Source: Kiloniellaceae bacterium (GTDB lineage: Bacteria; Pseudomonadota; Alphaproteobacteria; Kiloniellales; J153). From it: 51,272 nt of DNA. A program made the position numbers and the translations under genes. Positions 26,412 through 33,963 of this stretch are shown here, piece by piece. How positions within the stretch are numbered: position 1 is the first letter of the stretch; the number at the start of each line of letters is the position of its first letter. The stretch lies in the NCBI GenBank assembly GCA_021776135.1, contig JAJFGL010000058.1, forward strand, positions 1-51,272, read 5' to 3'. The notes below the pieces were generated by a model. That model saw only the letters and a program-made list of their open reading frames with translations. It was not told the origin of the DNA and did no database searches.

Positions 26412-26621
26412 CCGCCCAGCCGTCTCGTCTTCACCTTTGTCTGGGGCTTTGGCGATTTGAAAGACATGGAAATGCTCGTCACCCTGGATTTCGCCGAAGA
26501 TAAGGGCGGCACGCTAATGACGCTGCTGCAAGAGCGGATTCCGAGCGAGAACGCCCGCGAAATGCACAACTAAGGTTGGAATAGCACCCTATCTTGCTTG
26601 GAGATCTATCTCGCGGCCTGA
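26412..26621 (+). pseudogene. C-terminal fragment of the SRPBCC gene
   Basis: A copy of 24646-24855 (last 70 codons of the SRPBCC gene) at a constant offset of 1766. It has lost the 5' part at the duplication junction. A C-to-T change turns the Gln codon CAA at 24805 into TAA at 26571, so even the retained frame is broken. The spacer and ribosome binding site before the GFA gene are preserved. Confidence 0.9.
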
Positions 26622-26656
26622 TCCCGGCATAGTAAATTCACAGAAGGATTATTTAC

Positions 26657-27073
26657 ATGACCAAGCCCATGTCCGGCGGTTGCCGGTGCGGCGCCGTGCG
26701 CTACGACTTTCAAGCCGAACCCATGTTTCCAGGTTTCTGCCACTGCCGGGCGTGCCAGAAAACCTCCGGTGCGCCTCATGTGGCGGCCTTCGCAATTCCC
26801 AGCGATGCCTTGCATGTGACCGGCAAGCTAACGAGCTACGAAGACAAAGCGGATAGCGGCGGCACGGTGCGAACCGATTTTTGCCCAACCTGCGGATCGC
26901 GTCTCCTGGGCGGGTCCAGCAACATGCCGGGCCTGACCGTCATCTTCGCGACCGGCCTGGACGATCCCAGCGGATTCAAGCCCGGCATGCACGTTTTCGC
27001 CGGCAGCGCCCAAGCTTGGGATCCCATACAAGACGACTTGCCGGTTTTCGCCGCCATGCCGCCAAGCAATTAA
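26657..27073 (+). CDS. GFA-family (CENP-V/GFA) zinc protein, copy 2
   Basis: A 138-residue duplicate of the GFA gene at 24891, with the same start context (AAGGA, 8 nt) and the same zinc-ligand pattern CRCG, CHCRAC, CPTCGS. About 15 substitutions separate the two, with clusters at 23-35, 60-74, 94-114 and the last dozen residues. The intact frame and conserved cysteines suggest both copies are functional. The upstream SRPBCC fragment is dead, so this gene has lost its original operon promoter and would need a new one or read-through from DUF899. Confidence 0.88.
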   Translation: MTKPMSGGCRCGAVRYDFQAEPMFPGFCHCRACQKTSGAPHVAAFAIPSDALHVTGKLTSYEDKADSGGTVRTDFCPTCGSRLLGGSSNMPGLTVIFATGLDDPSGFKPGMHVFAGSAQAWDPIQDDLPVFAAMPPSN

Positions 27074-27178
27074 TCATGCTATGTTCTCCGCACCGGTATT
27101 GGCTTGTGCCGATTAACGTCGAGCCATACCGTTCAAGACTAAGGATAAACAGACCCGTGCGATAAGGAGGACGAGATC

Positions 27179-28177
27179 ATGATTAGAGCTAAGACAGCAA
27201 GAGCACTGGCGCCGATCGTCGTGGCGGCCATGACCGCCGCCGCACCGCTGGACGTATCCGCGCAGAGCAATCTCCTGAAATCGATACTCCCCAGCGGCGA
27301 TGACAAGGCGCCTACGCTCGCGGTGCCCGCCCCCGGCGCGGTTGAAACGCCGCCGGCCCCGGCTAAATCCGTAAGTCCCAGCTTGCCGTCCGCGGGCGGT
27401 TTCGACCTGAAAGCCATGCGAGACAAGTTGGGCGCCAAGGACAACATGATCTCGGGCCTTGAGGGTAAGTTGGGTCAGCAAGAGGGCCTCATGGGCTCCC
27501 TACAGAGTCAGCTTAGCGAAAAAGACGGGCTCCTGAGCGGTCTACAGAGCCAGTTGACGGCGAAAGACGGCCTGCTCTCGGGATTGCAAAGCCAACTTAG
27601 CGAGAAGGATGGCCTGCTGTCGGGCCTCCAATCTCAACTCGGCGAGAAAGACGGTCTTCTCGCCAAGCTCCAATCGCAACTCGACGGCAAGGGTGATTTG
27701 CTTGGCGATTTAACCGGGAAATTATCCAGCGTCAGCAACTTAGCGGCGTCGCTCGAAGACAACCTCACCCAGAAAGCGGCTGAACTTGCAGCCTTAAACA
27801 GCGTCTTGGGTGAAAAGGGAGATTTAATCGAGAGTCTGGAAAACAAACTCAATGTCTCCATGGCACGTCTTGCTTCTATCGAGAAAGAAGCGGCGGATAA
27901 AGAAAACGCTCTCGGCACTTTGAACCAGGAAAACGAAACCAAGATCGCGGCGCTGATGGCCGAGTCCGAAAGCAATGCTAAAACTCTTTCCGGGTTGAAG
28001 CAGGCGCGAGAAGAAGCGCAGGGTAAGCTCAGCGCCTTAACGGCCGAGAATGAAACGTTCCGGAAGACAGTCAGCTCACTGGAAAACCAGCGTACAATGA
28101 TCGCCCTGCTTCTGGTTCTCGCTTTGGTAGGCGCCTTCGTTATGTGGCGCCGCACGGGAAAGGCCGCGGCCGCCTAA
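27179..28177 (+). CDS. Exported, membrane-anchored 14-residue-repeat coiled-coil protein
   Basis: A 332-residue protein I cannot assign to a named family. A signal peptide (to about residue 28, VSAQ) and a Pro/Ala-rich linker (40-72) come first. Sixteen consecutive 14-residue units then run from residue 80 to 303 with Leu at positions 1, 5 and 11/12 (type unit LQSQLSEKDGLLSG), predicting a long rod-like coiled coil. A C-terminal membrane helix (MIALLLVLALVGAFVMW) ends in a short basic tail. Topology would place the rod in the periplasm with the C-terminus in the inner membrane. It has a perfect AAGGAGG ribosome binding site, so it is probably well expressed. Its stop overlaps the convergent ATP12 stop by 4 nt. 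No counterpart exists in the first duplicated copy. Confidence 0.8.
   Translation: MIRAKTARALAPIVVAAMTAAAPLDVSAQSNLLKSILPSGDDKAPTLAVPAPGAVETPPAPAKSVSPSLPSAGGFDLKAMRDKLGAKDNMISGLEGKLGQQEGLMGSLQSQLSEKDGLLSGLQSQLTAKDGLLSGLQSQLSEKDGLLSGLQSQLGEKDGLLAKLQSQLDGKGDLLGDLTGKLSSVSNLAASLEDNLTQKAAELAALNSVLGEKGDLIESLENKLNVSMARLASIEKEAADKENALGTLNQENETKIAALMAESESNAKTLSGLKQAREEAQGKLSALTAENETFRKTVSSLENQRTMIALLLVLALVGAFVMWRRTGKAAAA
27416..27877 (+). repeat. Eleven clear tandem 42-bp coding repeats (14 residues each)
   Basis: In-frame repeats R1-R11 within the coiled-coil gene. R3-R7 (27500-27709) are the most alike (LQSQL-x5-LL). Two units with identical protein sequence, R3 (27500) and R5 (27584), differ at about 14 of 42 bases, almost all synonymous. 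The array is therefore old and the amino-acid pattern is under selection. Five more degenerate 14-residue units follow up to the membrane helix. Confidence 0.85.
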
Positions 28178-28890
28178 GCGCGCAAGGTTTCGAACGCACG
28201 CGCGGCGGCGGTCAGATCGGCCGCGACGCCCTCTCGCCGCCGTGCGGAATCTGGATCTTCGCCCCAGCGATCCGCCTGATAAGCTTCGTCGATCAACGCG
28301 GCCTCCAGAGCACCGGCGGCATCGAGATGGCCGGTGCGCAGGGCAAGCCCGATCACCAAGGAACCGGCCGCGTTGACCGCGCAAGACAGGGCGGTAAGCT
28401 CGAAGACATCCAGGCCTGCGACGGCGCGGTGCAGGCTTTTGAGGCTCGCGGGCGGCTGTACCACTGAAACGATGCCGTCGGTGACCTTCAGGGGCGCATC
28501 CAGGTTCAGCGCCGCCCAGTCGAGGAGCGGTTGCCATGCCGCATTCTGGCGCGCCGCCAAGTCGGCCGGCGCCTCCGCCCGGTAACATAGCAGGTCGTGC
28601 CCGCCGAAGGCCGCGACTTCCTGGACGACTTGGGATTGCTTGACGCGCACCAGATCGATGGCGGTACAGGCCAAGGTGGTCATGGCCATGGCGCCGGGGT
28701 CAACCTCCTCGCCCTGCTCCGCCCATTCGGCGGCGGCGGCTTCGGCGAAGCCGCGGCTGGGAACACGAAGTAACGCCTTGGCGGGGGTGCGAACCGGCCG
28801 GCCGTCGAGGGTGACGCCAAAACCGCCGTCACTGGCCTCGCTCAAAACCGCGACGGTGGTATAGAAGCGTTTGATCTTAGCTTGGCTCAT
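28174..28890 (-). CDS. ATP12-family F1-ATPase assembly chaperone
   Basis: A 238-residue protein of the ATP12 family, the chaperone for the F1 alpha subunit in mitochondria and alphaproteobacteria. Typical segments are the N-terminal KIKRFYTTVAV...DGGFGVTLDGRPVRTPAKA, GEEVDPGAMAMTTLACTAIDLV, a middle HDLLCYRAEAPADLAARQNAAWQPLLDWA, and the C-terminal LALRTGHLDAAGALEAALIDE...DRWGED. Full length. It is the last gene of a minus-strand run (AsmA stop 15 nt upstream). Its C-terminal half is duplicated at 26074-26411. Confidence 0.92.
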   Translation of the reverse strand: MSQAKIKRFYTTVAVLSEASDGGFGVTLDGRPVRTPAKALLRVPSRGFAEAAAAEWAEQGEEVDPGAMAMTTLACTAIDLVRVKQSQVVQEVAAFGGHDLLCYRAEAPADLAARQNAAWQPLLDWAALNLDAPLKVTDGIVSVVQPPASLKSLHRAVAGLDVFELTALSCAVNAAGSLVIGLALRTGHLDAAGALEAALIDEAYQADRWGEDPDSARRREGVAADLTAAARAFETLRA

Positions 28891-28905
28891 AATGGCACGC
28901 CCCTA

Positions 28906-30867
28906 TCAATTATCTCGGGGCGTGACCGGCTCATTGTCATCCTTGGGTTGGGACCGCGCTTTAGCGGCCCCCTCGGGATCGAGTGCCGCGACGCAAGGGT
29001 TTTTATCCGAAATCTCCGACTCCAAAACAATGACGGCGCCCGCGACCAGGGGATTCAAGACCATGCCGGCTATCTTGGCCATGCCCAGAACCGTGCCTAT
29101 GGCGTCGGGTCCAACGCTGGGCTCAAGGATCGGTCCGGTAACCCGGAGCGGTACCGCCAGGCTCATGAGGCTGGTGTGCTTGGCCTGAGGCGTCACCTTG
29201 AGGTCGAGCGATTCTTCGCCAAGCTTGACCTCGCCGCTGACCCCGACGGTAACGGCAGCGGTATCGATAAGCACGGCTTCGGTTTTCACCACGCCCTTCT
29301 CGATGGGCAGGCGCATGACCACGCAATTAAGTTGCAAGTCGTCATCGCCCTCGCGCCAGGCGGAGAATACATCGGACAAGCCGGCGCCGCTCGCGCCAAG
29401 AAGCTCGCTGCGGATACGCCCCTCGCCGCCGGTAATATCGATCCGGCCGTTCAGGCTTCCGGCCCAATCGCGCATGGACTTGCCCGTGGCGTTCAGTTTG
29501 GCGACCGCGTCGAGCTTTCCATCGACCCCGCCGGTTATATCCCGGCCCTGTAAAAAGTGCCCGTAGTCGAAGCCCGAGGCGCGAAGATCGAAACTGAGAG
29601 GCGGGTCGGCGGGCACGGTATCGTAGCTTAATGCGCCACTTAGCAAGCCGCCCGAAAATCCTGCCTGTATATCCGTCAGATCGAGACGCCCTTTTTCCAA
29701 ATCGATAACGAGGGATAAATCCGACATCATGGTCTTGTCGTCGAAGCGGACCTGCCCGGCGCTCAAGGTTCCAAAGACGTCGATGGTTTGTAGGGCGGTC
29801 ACGGGCAAGGGCTGGCCGGAAAAAATACCGCCGCTTTCAGGATCGTCTCCCGGCTCGCCGCCGCCGCCGTCCGATCCGATAAAGTCGTCTATATCGAGGG
29901 TATCGGACTTCAGATTAGCCGTGATCTTCGGCCGCTCGCCGGCAAATAAAAGCTCGGCATCGCCGGCCAGCTTGCTATCGCCCAGGGAGAGGGAAAACTT
30001 TTCGATTCCGATTCCGCTCCCGGTATCGCTCAAGTGGCCGGTCAGGATATAAGGCCCCAGCGAGGTCAGATCCTCGCCGATCAGAAGGCCAAGGCCGGAG
30101 AGGCTCTGTCCGCGCATATCGATATCCATTACCAGGCCCTGGAACGCCGCGAGATCGCCGATAGAGCCCTTGGCTTTCAGAAGGATATCCCGCGCCTCGA
30201 TTTCGAGATCGACTGGAAAGCGCCCGCCGCCGAGGAGCGCATCGCGCGACCCCAAGGTTCCCCCGGCGCCGAATTCAAAGCCGTTATAGTTTGCCTTAAG
30301 CGATACCTTGGACGGGCTGGCGGGGGTCTCGGCCCAGGCCTTCAGGCTCTCCAGCTTGATAAGAAATTCCTGCCCGCTGCGCCCATCGCGGAAAATGGCG
30401 CTGCCATCGCTGATTTCGATCCGGCGAAAGGCGGGAATCGTGGTCGTCCCCCCGGTTTGTGTATCGGCGCCCGCGACAATCCAGTTCCCCTGCCCCCGCA
30501 AATTGGTTTCCAAAAGAACGGTCGGTTCGATGGCGATTAAACGGCGCACCTGGATGACTCCGGAAAGCAAGGACAGGAGTTCAACCTCGACCTCGAGACG
30601 GCGAACCGAAAACAACTCGGGCCATGTTCCCCACTCCGCGTTGCCGAAGGTGACTTTCTCGATGGTAAGGGTTGGAGACAGGGAAACTTCCAGATTCATG
30701 GGTCCCGCAATCTTAAGACTGCGTCCCGTCGCCGCCTTGGCCTGGGCCTCGATCGCGCCGCGCAGATCGTCGAAATCGAGGGATGCCAGAACCGCATAGA
30801 CGGTCACGACAACGCCCGCCAGAATCGCCGCCAGCGCCGTCGCCACCCATTTGATTTTAATTTTCAT
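28906..30867 (-). CDS. AsmA-family protein
   Basis: A 653-residue inner-membrane-anchored protein. The N-terminal helix (WVATALAAILAGVVVTVYAVL) is followed by the AsmA signature region (LRGAIEAQAKAATGRSLKIAGPMNLEVSLSPTLTIEKV...NAEWG). A very long beta-rich body follows, and the C-terminal AsmA_2-like segment contains GGEGRIRSELLGASGAGLSDV. AsmA-type proteins form periplasmic grooves thought to move phospholipids or affect outer-membrane biogenesis. I start at ATG 30867 (MKIKIKW); a longer frame would overlap the upstream gene. An acidic Gly-rich insert (GSDGGGGEPGDDPESGG) lies near the middle. Confidence 0.9.
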   Translation of the reverse strand: MKIKIKWVATALAAILAGVVVTVYAVLASLDFDDLRGAIEAQAKAATGRSLKIAGPMNLEVSLSPTLTIEKVTFGNAEWGTWPELFSVRRLEVEVELLSLLSGVIQVRRLIAIEPTVLLETNLRGQGNWIVAGADTQTGGTTTIPAFRRIEISDGSAIFRDGRSGQEFLIKLESLKAWAETPASPSKVSLKANYNGFEFGAGGTLGSRDALLGGGRFPVDLEIEARDILLKAKGSIGDLAAFQGLVMDIDMRGQSLSGLGLLIGEDLTSLGPYILTGHLSDTGSGIGIEKFSLSLGDSKLAGDAELLFAGERPKITANLKSDTLDIDDFIGSDGGGGEPGDDPESGGIFSGQPLPVTALQTIDVFGTLSAGQVRFDDKTMMSDLSLVIDLEKGRLDLTDIQAGFSGGLLSGALSYDTVPADPPLSFDLRASGFDYGHFLQGRDITGGVDGKLDAVAKLNATGKSMRDWAGSLNGRIDITGGEGRIRSELLGASGAGLSDVFSAWREGDDDLQLNCVVMRLPIEKGVVKTEAVLIDTAAVTVGVSGEVKLGEESLDLKVTPQAKHTSLMSLAVPLRVTGPILEPSVGPDAIGTVLGMAKIAGMVLNPLVAGAVIVLESEISDKNPCVAALDPEGAAKARSQPKDDNEPVTPRDN

Positions 30868-30889
30868 GGCCGCGTTACCTTGAACGATC

Positions 30890-32026
30890 CTACCAACCGT
30901 TAACTCGGGACCAATAAGCCATGACAGCTTCTCCCCCACCGTCGATCACATGGTAACCGTCGTAAGCCGCGGCGGTGAAACAGGCGTGATTGGGCAGGAT
31001 GCGCAGCCTGGTTCCCGGCTTCAGGCGATCGAAGGGCAAGGTTCCGGTTTCTGCCTTAACGATCCCATGTTCTTGCGACACACGATCCACGAACATGACC
31101 GGCAGGCTATCGCCGCACTTGGCGTCCAGAACCAGACCGTAACCGGCATCGCGCGGCGCCGTGGCTGTACTGCGATCTTTCGACAAGGCAAGCCCCCCGG
31201 CATCGACGACGATCTCGCCGCGTTCGGGGTGCTGGCCGGTGACGGTTGTGAGGACCGATACCGCGATGTCCGCTAGGGCGCAGGAACCGATCTCCGCTTG
31301 AAAGACATCCTGGAATACATAGACGCCGGCGCGCAGTTCGCTCACGCCGTCCAGGTTACGGGCATGGGCGGCAGCCGGGGTCGAGCCCACACTGACCACC
31401 GGGCAGGGTAACCCGGCGGCCCGCAACCGCTCCGCCGCGCGCACCGCGCCCGCGCGCTCGGCCTCGGCCACCGCCGCGATGGCGTCCGTGTCCTTGCCAC
31501 CGTAGGTCTGGCCCGCATGGGTTAGAACGCCGCCCAGGGATACGCCAGGTGCGCCGTGCAGGGCTTGACCTATGGCGATCAAGCCGTCGCTTTCGATCCC
31601 GATCCCGGCGCGTCCATCGCCGGTATCTATTTCGATCAGAACCTCGAACTCTGCATCCAGATCGCGCGCGCGCACGCCGATCTCGCGCGCCACATCGATA
31701 TTGTCGGTGATGACCGAAACCCGCGTGCCGCTTTTCCGCAAGGCGGCGACCCTGGCCAACTTGTCCGGCGCGATACCAACCGCATAGGCGATATCGCGAA
31801 AGCCATGACCGGCGAAGTACTCGGCTTCCTTCAAGGTCGAGACGGTGATGGCGCCTGAATGTCCTTCGATCGCCAGGCGCGCGACTTCGACGCACTTGGC
31901 GGTTTTCATATGCGGACGCAAATCGACGCCTAACTCGTGAGCCCGCGTGCTTATACGCGCGATGTTGGTCCGCAACCGCGACTGGTCGAGGATCAGCGTG
32001 GGAGTATCTAGTTCGGGCAATTTCAT
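30890..32026 (-). CDS. PLP-dependent D-threonine aldolase-like enzyme (DSD1 family)
   Basis: A 378-residue fold-type III (alanine racemase-like) enzyme with the D-threonine aldolase/D-serine dehydratase layout: LDTPTLILD opening, the PLP lysine K41 in LRPHMKTAKC, VLTHAGQTYGG, VSVGSTPAA binding the phosphate, and the C-terminal metal site PNHACFTAA (His and Cys ligands). It cleaves or dehydrates D-beta-hydroxy amino acids; exact substrate unknown. The start overlaps the rluC stop by 4 nt, so the genes are co-translated. This coupling to a pseudouridine synthase is unlikely to be functional and probably reflects insertion in an operon. Confidence 0.85.
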   Translation of the reverse strand: MKLPELDTPTLILDQSRLRTNIARISTRAHELGVDLRPHMKTAKCVEVARLAIEGHSGAITVSTLKEAEYFAGHGFRDIAYAVGIAPDKLARVAALRKSGTRVSVITDNIDVAREIGVRARDLDAEFEVLIEIDTGDGRAGIGIESDGLIAIGQALHGAPGVSLGGVLTHAGQTYGGKDTDAIAAVAEAERAGAVRAAERLRAAGLPCPVVSVGSTPAAAHARNLDGVSELRAGVYVFQDVFQAEIGSCALADIAVSVLTTVTGQHPERGEIVVDAGGLALSKDRSTATAPRDAGYGLVLDAKCGDSLPVMFVDRVSQEHGIVKAETGTLPFDRLKPGTRLRILPNHACFTAAAYDGYHVIDGGGEAVMAYWSRVNGW

Positions 32027-33147
32027 CGTTTTCGCCTTGCTCCACTAGCTAGGGTTTTTTTCGCCCGGTGGCGGGCGGGTTTGGTGCCGGTCCTGCGGTC
32101 CGCCTTCTTGACCTTGGGTTTGGTTCCCGGCGGTGCGTGCGCCAGTCCCTCGGCGTAATTCAGCAACTCGGCCAACACGCGCTCCGACTTTCGCTCGTCG
32201 AAACCCAGCTTGCGCCACACGGCCGCCATGTGCGGCGGCAGGGGCGCTGTCACTCTTAAAGTCGTCCCGTCGTCGGGGTGGGGCAAGGCGATTTCACGCG
32301 CATGAAGCATCAGCTGGGCGTCGATTCCTTCGGGTATGGCTTTCCGGCCGCCGTACTTGCCGTCGCCGGCGACCGGCGTCCCCATGGCCGCGCAGTGGGC
32401 CCGAAGCTGATGGTTCCGTCCGGTCAGGGGCAGCATCACCAGCCAAGTCAGGGCGCGGCGCTTCTCAACCACCTGGAACAAGGTTTGCGCCGGCTTGCCG
32501 CCATCGTCCTCCCCGGCAAGACCGGCTTTCTCACCGCCGGGTCCGGCTTGCTTGGCCAGGGGCAAATCGATCATGCCGCGCGACGCCTCCGGCGTTCCCG
32601 CGACCAGGGCCCAGTACACCTTCTGGGTCCGCCGGCTCTTGAAACTCTCGGTCAAGGATCTGGCGGCGGCGGCGGTCTTGGCGAGCAGGAGAACCCCGCT
32701 GGTATCCTTGTCCAGGCGGTGAACCAGGCGCGCCTTGCCGTCCACGTTTTCAAAAGCGCCCAGCATGGCATCCAGATACCGGGTCTGGCCGGATCCGCCC
32801 TGGACCGCCAGACCGGGCGGTTTGTTAATGGCGATAACCCAATCGTCTTCGTGCAGGACGGCTTCGCGCAGAAGACGAATATCCTCATCGCTGACAGGCG
32901 CTGACACGCGGGCACGACTTTTGGCGGCGGCATCCTCGGGTTCACTCAAGGGCGGGATACGTACCGCCTGCCCCGGCGCCAAGCGGGTGCCGGACTTGGC
33001 CCGGCGCCCATCGACGCGTATCTGTCCCGTGCGCAGCAAGCGCTCCAGGCGGCCATGGCCAAGGGCGGGATAGCGCTGCTTGAACCAACGGTCCAGACGC
33101 AGGCCGTCCTCATCCGATTCGACTGAAAGTGTGACAACGCCGCTCAT
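32023..33147 (-). CDS. rluC: RluC/RluD-family 23S rRNA pseudouridine synthase
   Basis: A 374-residue enzyme converting specific uridines of 23S rRNA to pseudouridine. An S4 RNA-binding domain (about 14-65, LDRWFKQRYPALGHGRLERL) is followed by the synthase domain with INKPPGLAVQGG and the catalytic Asp146 in HRLDKDTSG, then LPLTGRNHQLRAHCAAMGTPVAGDGKYGG. The last 40 residues are an unusual Lys/Arg-rich tail, probably disordered and RNA-binding. Gene order rarA...rluC...ATP12 is common in alphaproteobacteria. RluC versus RluD site preference cannot be told from sequence. Confidence 0.93.
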   Translation of the reverse strand: MSGVVTLSVESDEDGLRLDRWFKQRYPALGHGRLERLLRTGQIRVDGRRAKSGTRLAPGQAVRIPPLSEPEDAAAKSRARVSAPVSDEDIRLLREAVLHEDDWVIAINKPPGLAVQGGSGQTRYLDAMLGAFENVDGKARLVHRLDKDTSGVLLLAKTAAAARSLTESFKSRRTQKVYWALVAGTPEASRGMIDLPLAKQAGPGGEKAGLAGEDDGGKPAQTLFQVVEKRRALTWLVMLPLTGRNHQLRAHCAAMGTPVAGDGKYGGRKAIPEGIDAQLMLHAREIALPHPDDGTTLRVTAPLPPHMAAVWRKLGFDERKSERVLAELLNYAEGLAHAPPGTKPKVKKADRRTGTKPARHRAKKTLASGARRKR

Positions 33148-33194
33148 GGGCGGATGATGGGCAAGGAAGCCCAGCTTTGCAAACTGGCTAACAG

Positions 33195-33848
33195 CTAAGC
33201 CGCCGCCCTGCTGGACAGCCAGGACAGGCAGGTGCCGCTGGTCATGAGGTAAACGCCCATGCGGCCCATTTCCCGAACCCCCTCTTCCGTGGCGCTGGCC
33301 AGGGCATCGGTCACAACGACGGTGCGAAAGTCGCGGGCGCTCGATTCGTAGATGGTCGCCCGGGTTCCGGTGGCGAAGCTCAAACCGCAGATCACCAAGG
33401 TCGTGACACCCAGATCGCGCAAATGGCTTTCCAAAGGTGTGTCATGGAAGGCCCCCCAGCGCGGCCGGTAGAACAGCCATTCGACCGCACCGATTTTCTG
33501 CATGTTCCCGCCCAACAACCGCTCTGGGTTCGCGCGGATGGACGGGTCCGGTTTCAATTCGTCCAGGATCTCGGAACCGAGCGAACCCGGCATGAGTACC
33601 CGCATCCCCTCCTCCACCGCCTGGCGCCGGCAGGCATCGACATTCGACCCGTCCGGGCGGTAAAGGCGCAGGGCGTGAAACACCGGCGCCCCGGAGGCGC
33701 GGAAGCCCTCGACGAGGCGGCGTATGGCCGGCAAGGCGCGCTCCCCGCCATGGGCCTTGACCGGCGAACCGGGGACCATGAAGTCCCGCTGAGCGGACAA
33801 AGTCAGCAGGGCGGCGGCGCTACGTTCGGGCACGCAATAATTCGCCAT
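33195..33848 (-). CDS. Isochorismatase-fold protein lacking the catalytic triad
   Basis: A 217-residue protein of the isochorismatase-like hydrolase fold: ALLTLSAQRDFMVPGSPV, APVFHALRLYRPDGSN, YRPRWGAFHDTPLESHLRDLGVTTLVICG and RTVVVTDALASATEEG. By alignment in mind with nicotinamidase and related enzymes, the catalytic Asp (DxQxDF) is Ser18, the Lys is Arg128 and the nucleophile Cys is Gly161 (GLSFATGTRA). EntB/PhzD-type isochorismatases also have Gly there but keep the Asp. It is therefore probably not a normal cysteine hydrolase; a binding or pseudoenzyme role is possible. It lies 115 nt downstream of rarA. Confidence 0.78.
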   Translation of the reverse strand: MANYCVPERSAAALLTLSAQRDFMVPGSPVKAHGGERALPAIRRLVEGFRASGAPVFHALRLYRPDGSNVDACRRQAVEEGMRVLMPGSLGSEILDELKPDPSIRANPERLLGGNMQKIGAVEWLFYRPRWGAFHDTPLESHLRDLGVTTLVICGLSFATGTRATIYESSARDFRTVVVTDALASATEEGVREMGRMGVYLMTSGTCLSWLSSRAAA

Positions 33849-33963
33849 GTCGTCATCCGCCCTTGAGAAAGGCCGTGAATTGAGCTTGCTTCGTCAGGAA
33901 GTAAATTATTCCGGCTGGAGCCGGGCGCAACCCGCACGGGCGAATGGCTGTCCCGCAGAATTA

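Larger units (their letters stand above)
24646..26419. repeat. Tandem duplication, first copy
   Basis: First unit of a direct duplication. Its left part (24646 to about 25300) matches 26412 to about 27066 at a constant offset of 1766 with substitutions only. Its right part (about 26078-26419) matches about 28178-28519 at a constant offset of 2100. It starts inside the SRPBCC gene and ends inside a truncated ATP12 gene. The middle of this copy carries DUF899, which the second copy lacks. Confidence 0.88.
26412..28519. repeat. Tandem duplication, second copy
   Basis: Second unit of the duplication. It begins with SRPBCC sequence at the 8-bp junction CCGCCCAG (26412-26419) and ends inside the intact ATP12 gene at the same octamer (28512-28519); the octamer also occurs at 24646-24653 in SRPBCC. 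Between the shared ends this copy carries the coiled-coil repeat gene instead of DUF899, making it 334 bp longer. Confidence 0.88.

Noticed and set aside
27416-27877. Regular 42-bp repeats as a possible CRISPR or intergenic repeat array
   Set aside because: The repeats are contiguous without unique spacers, are in frame inside a gene with a signal peptide and ribosome binding site, and vary synonymously.
24646-28519. Mobile element as cause of the duplicated segment
   Set aside because: No transposase, terminal inverted repeats or target-site duplication; the junction is fully explained by an 8-bp microhomology.
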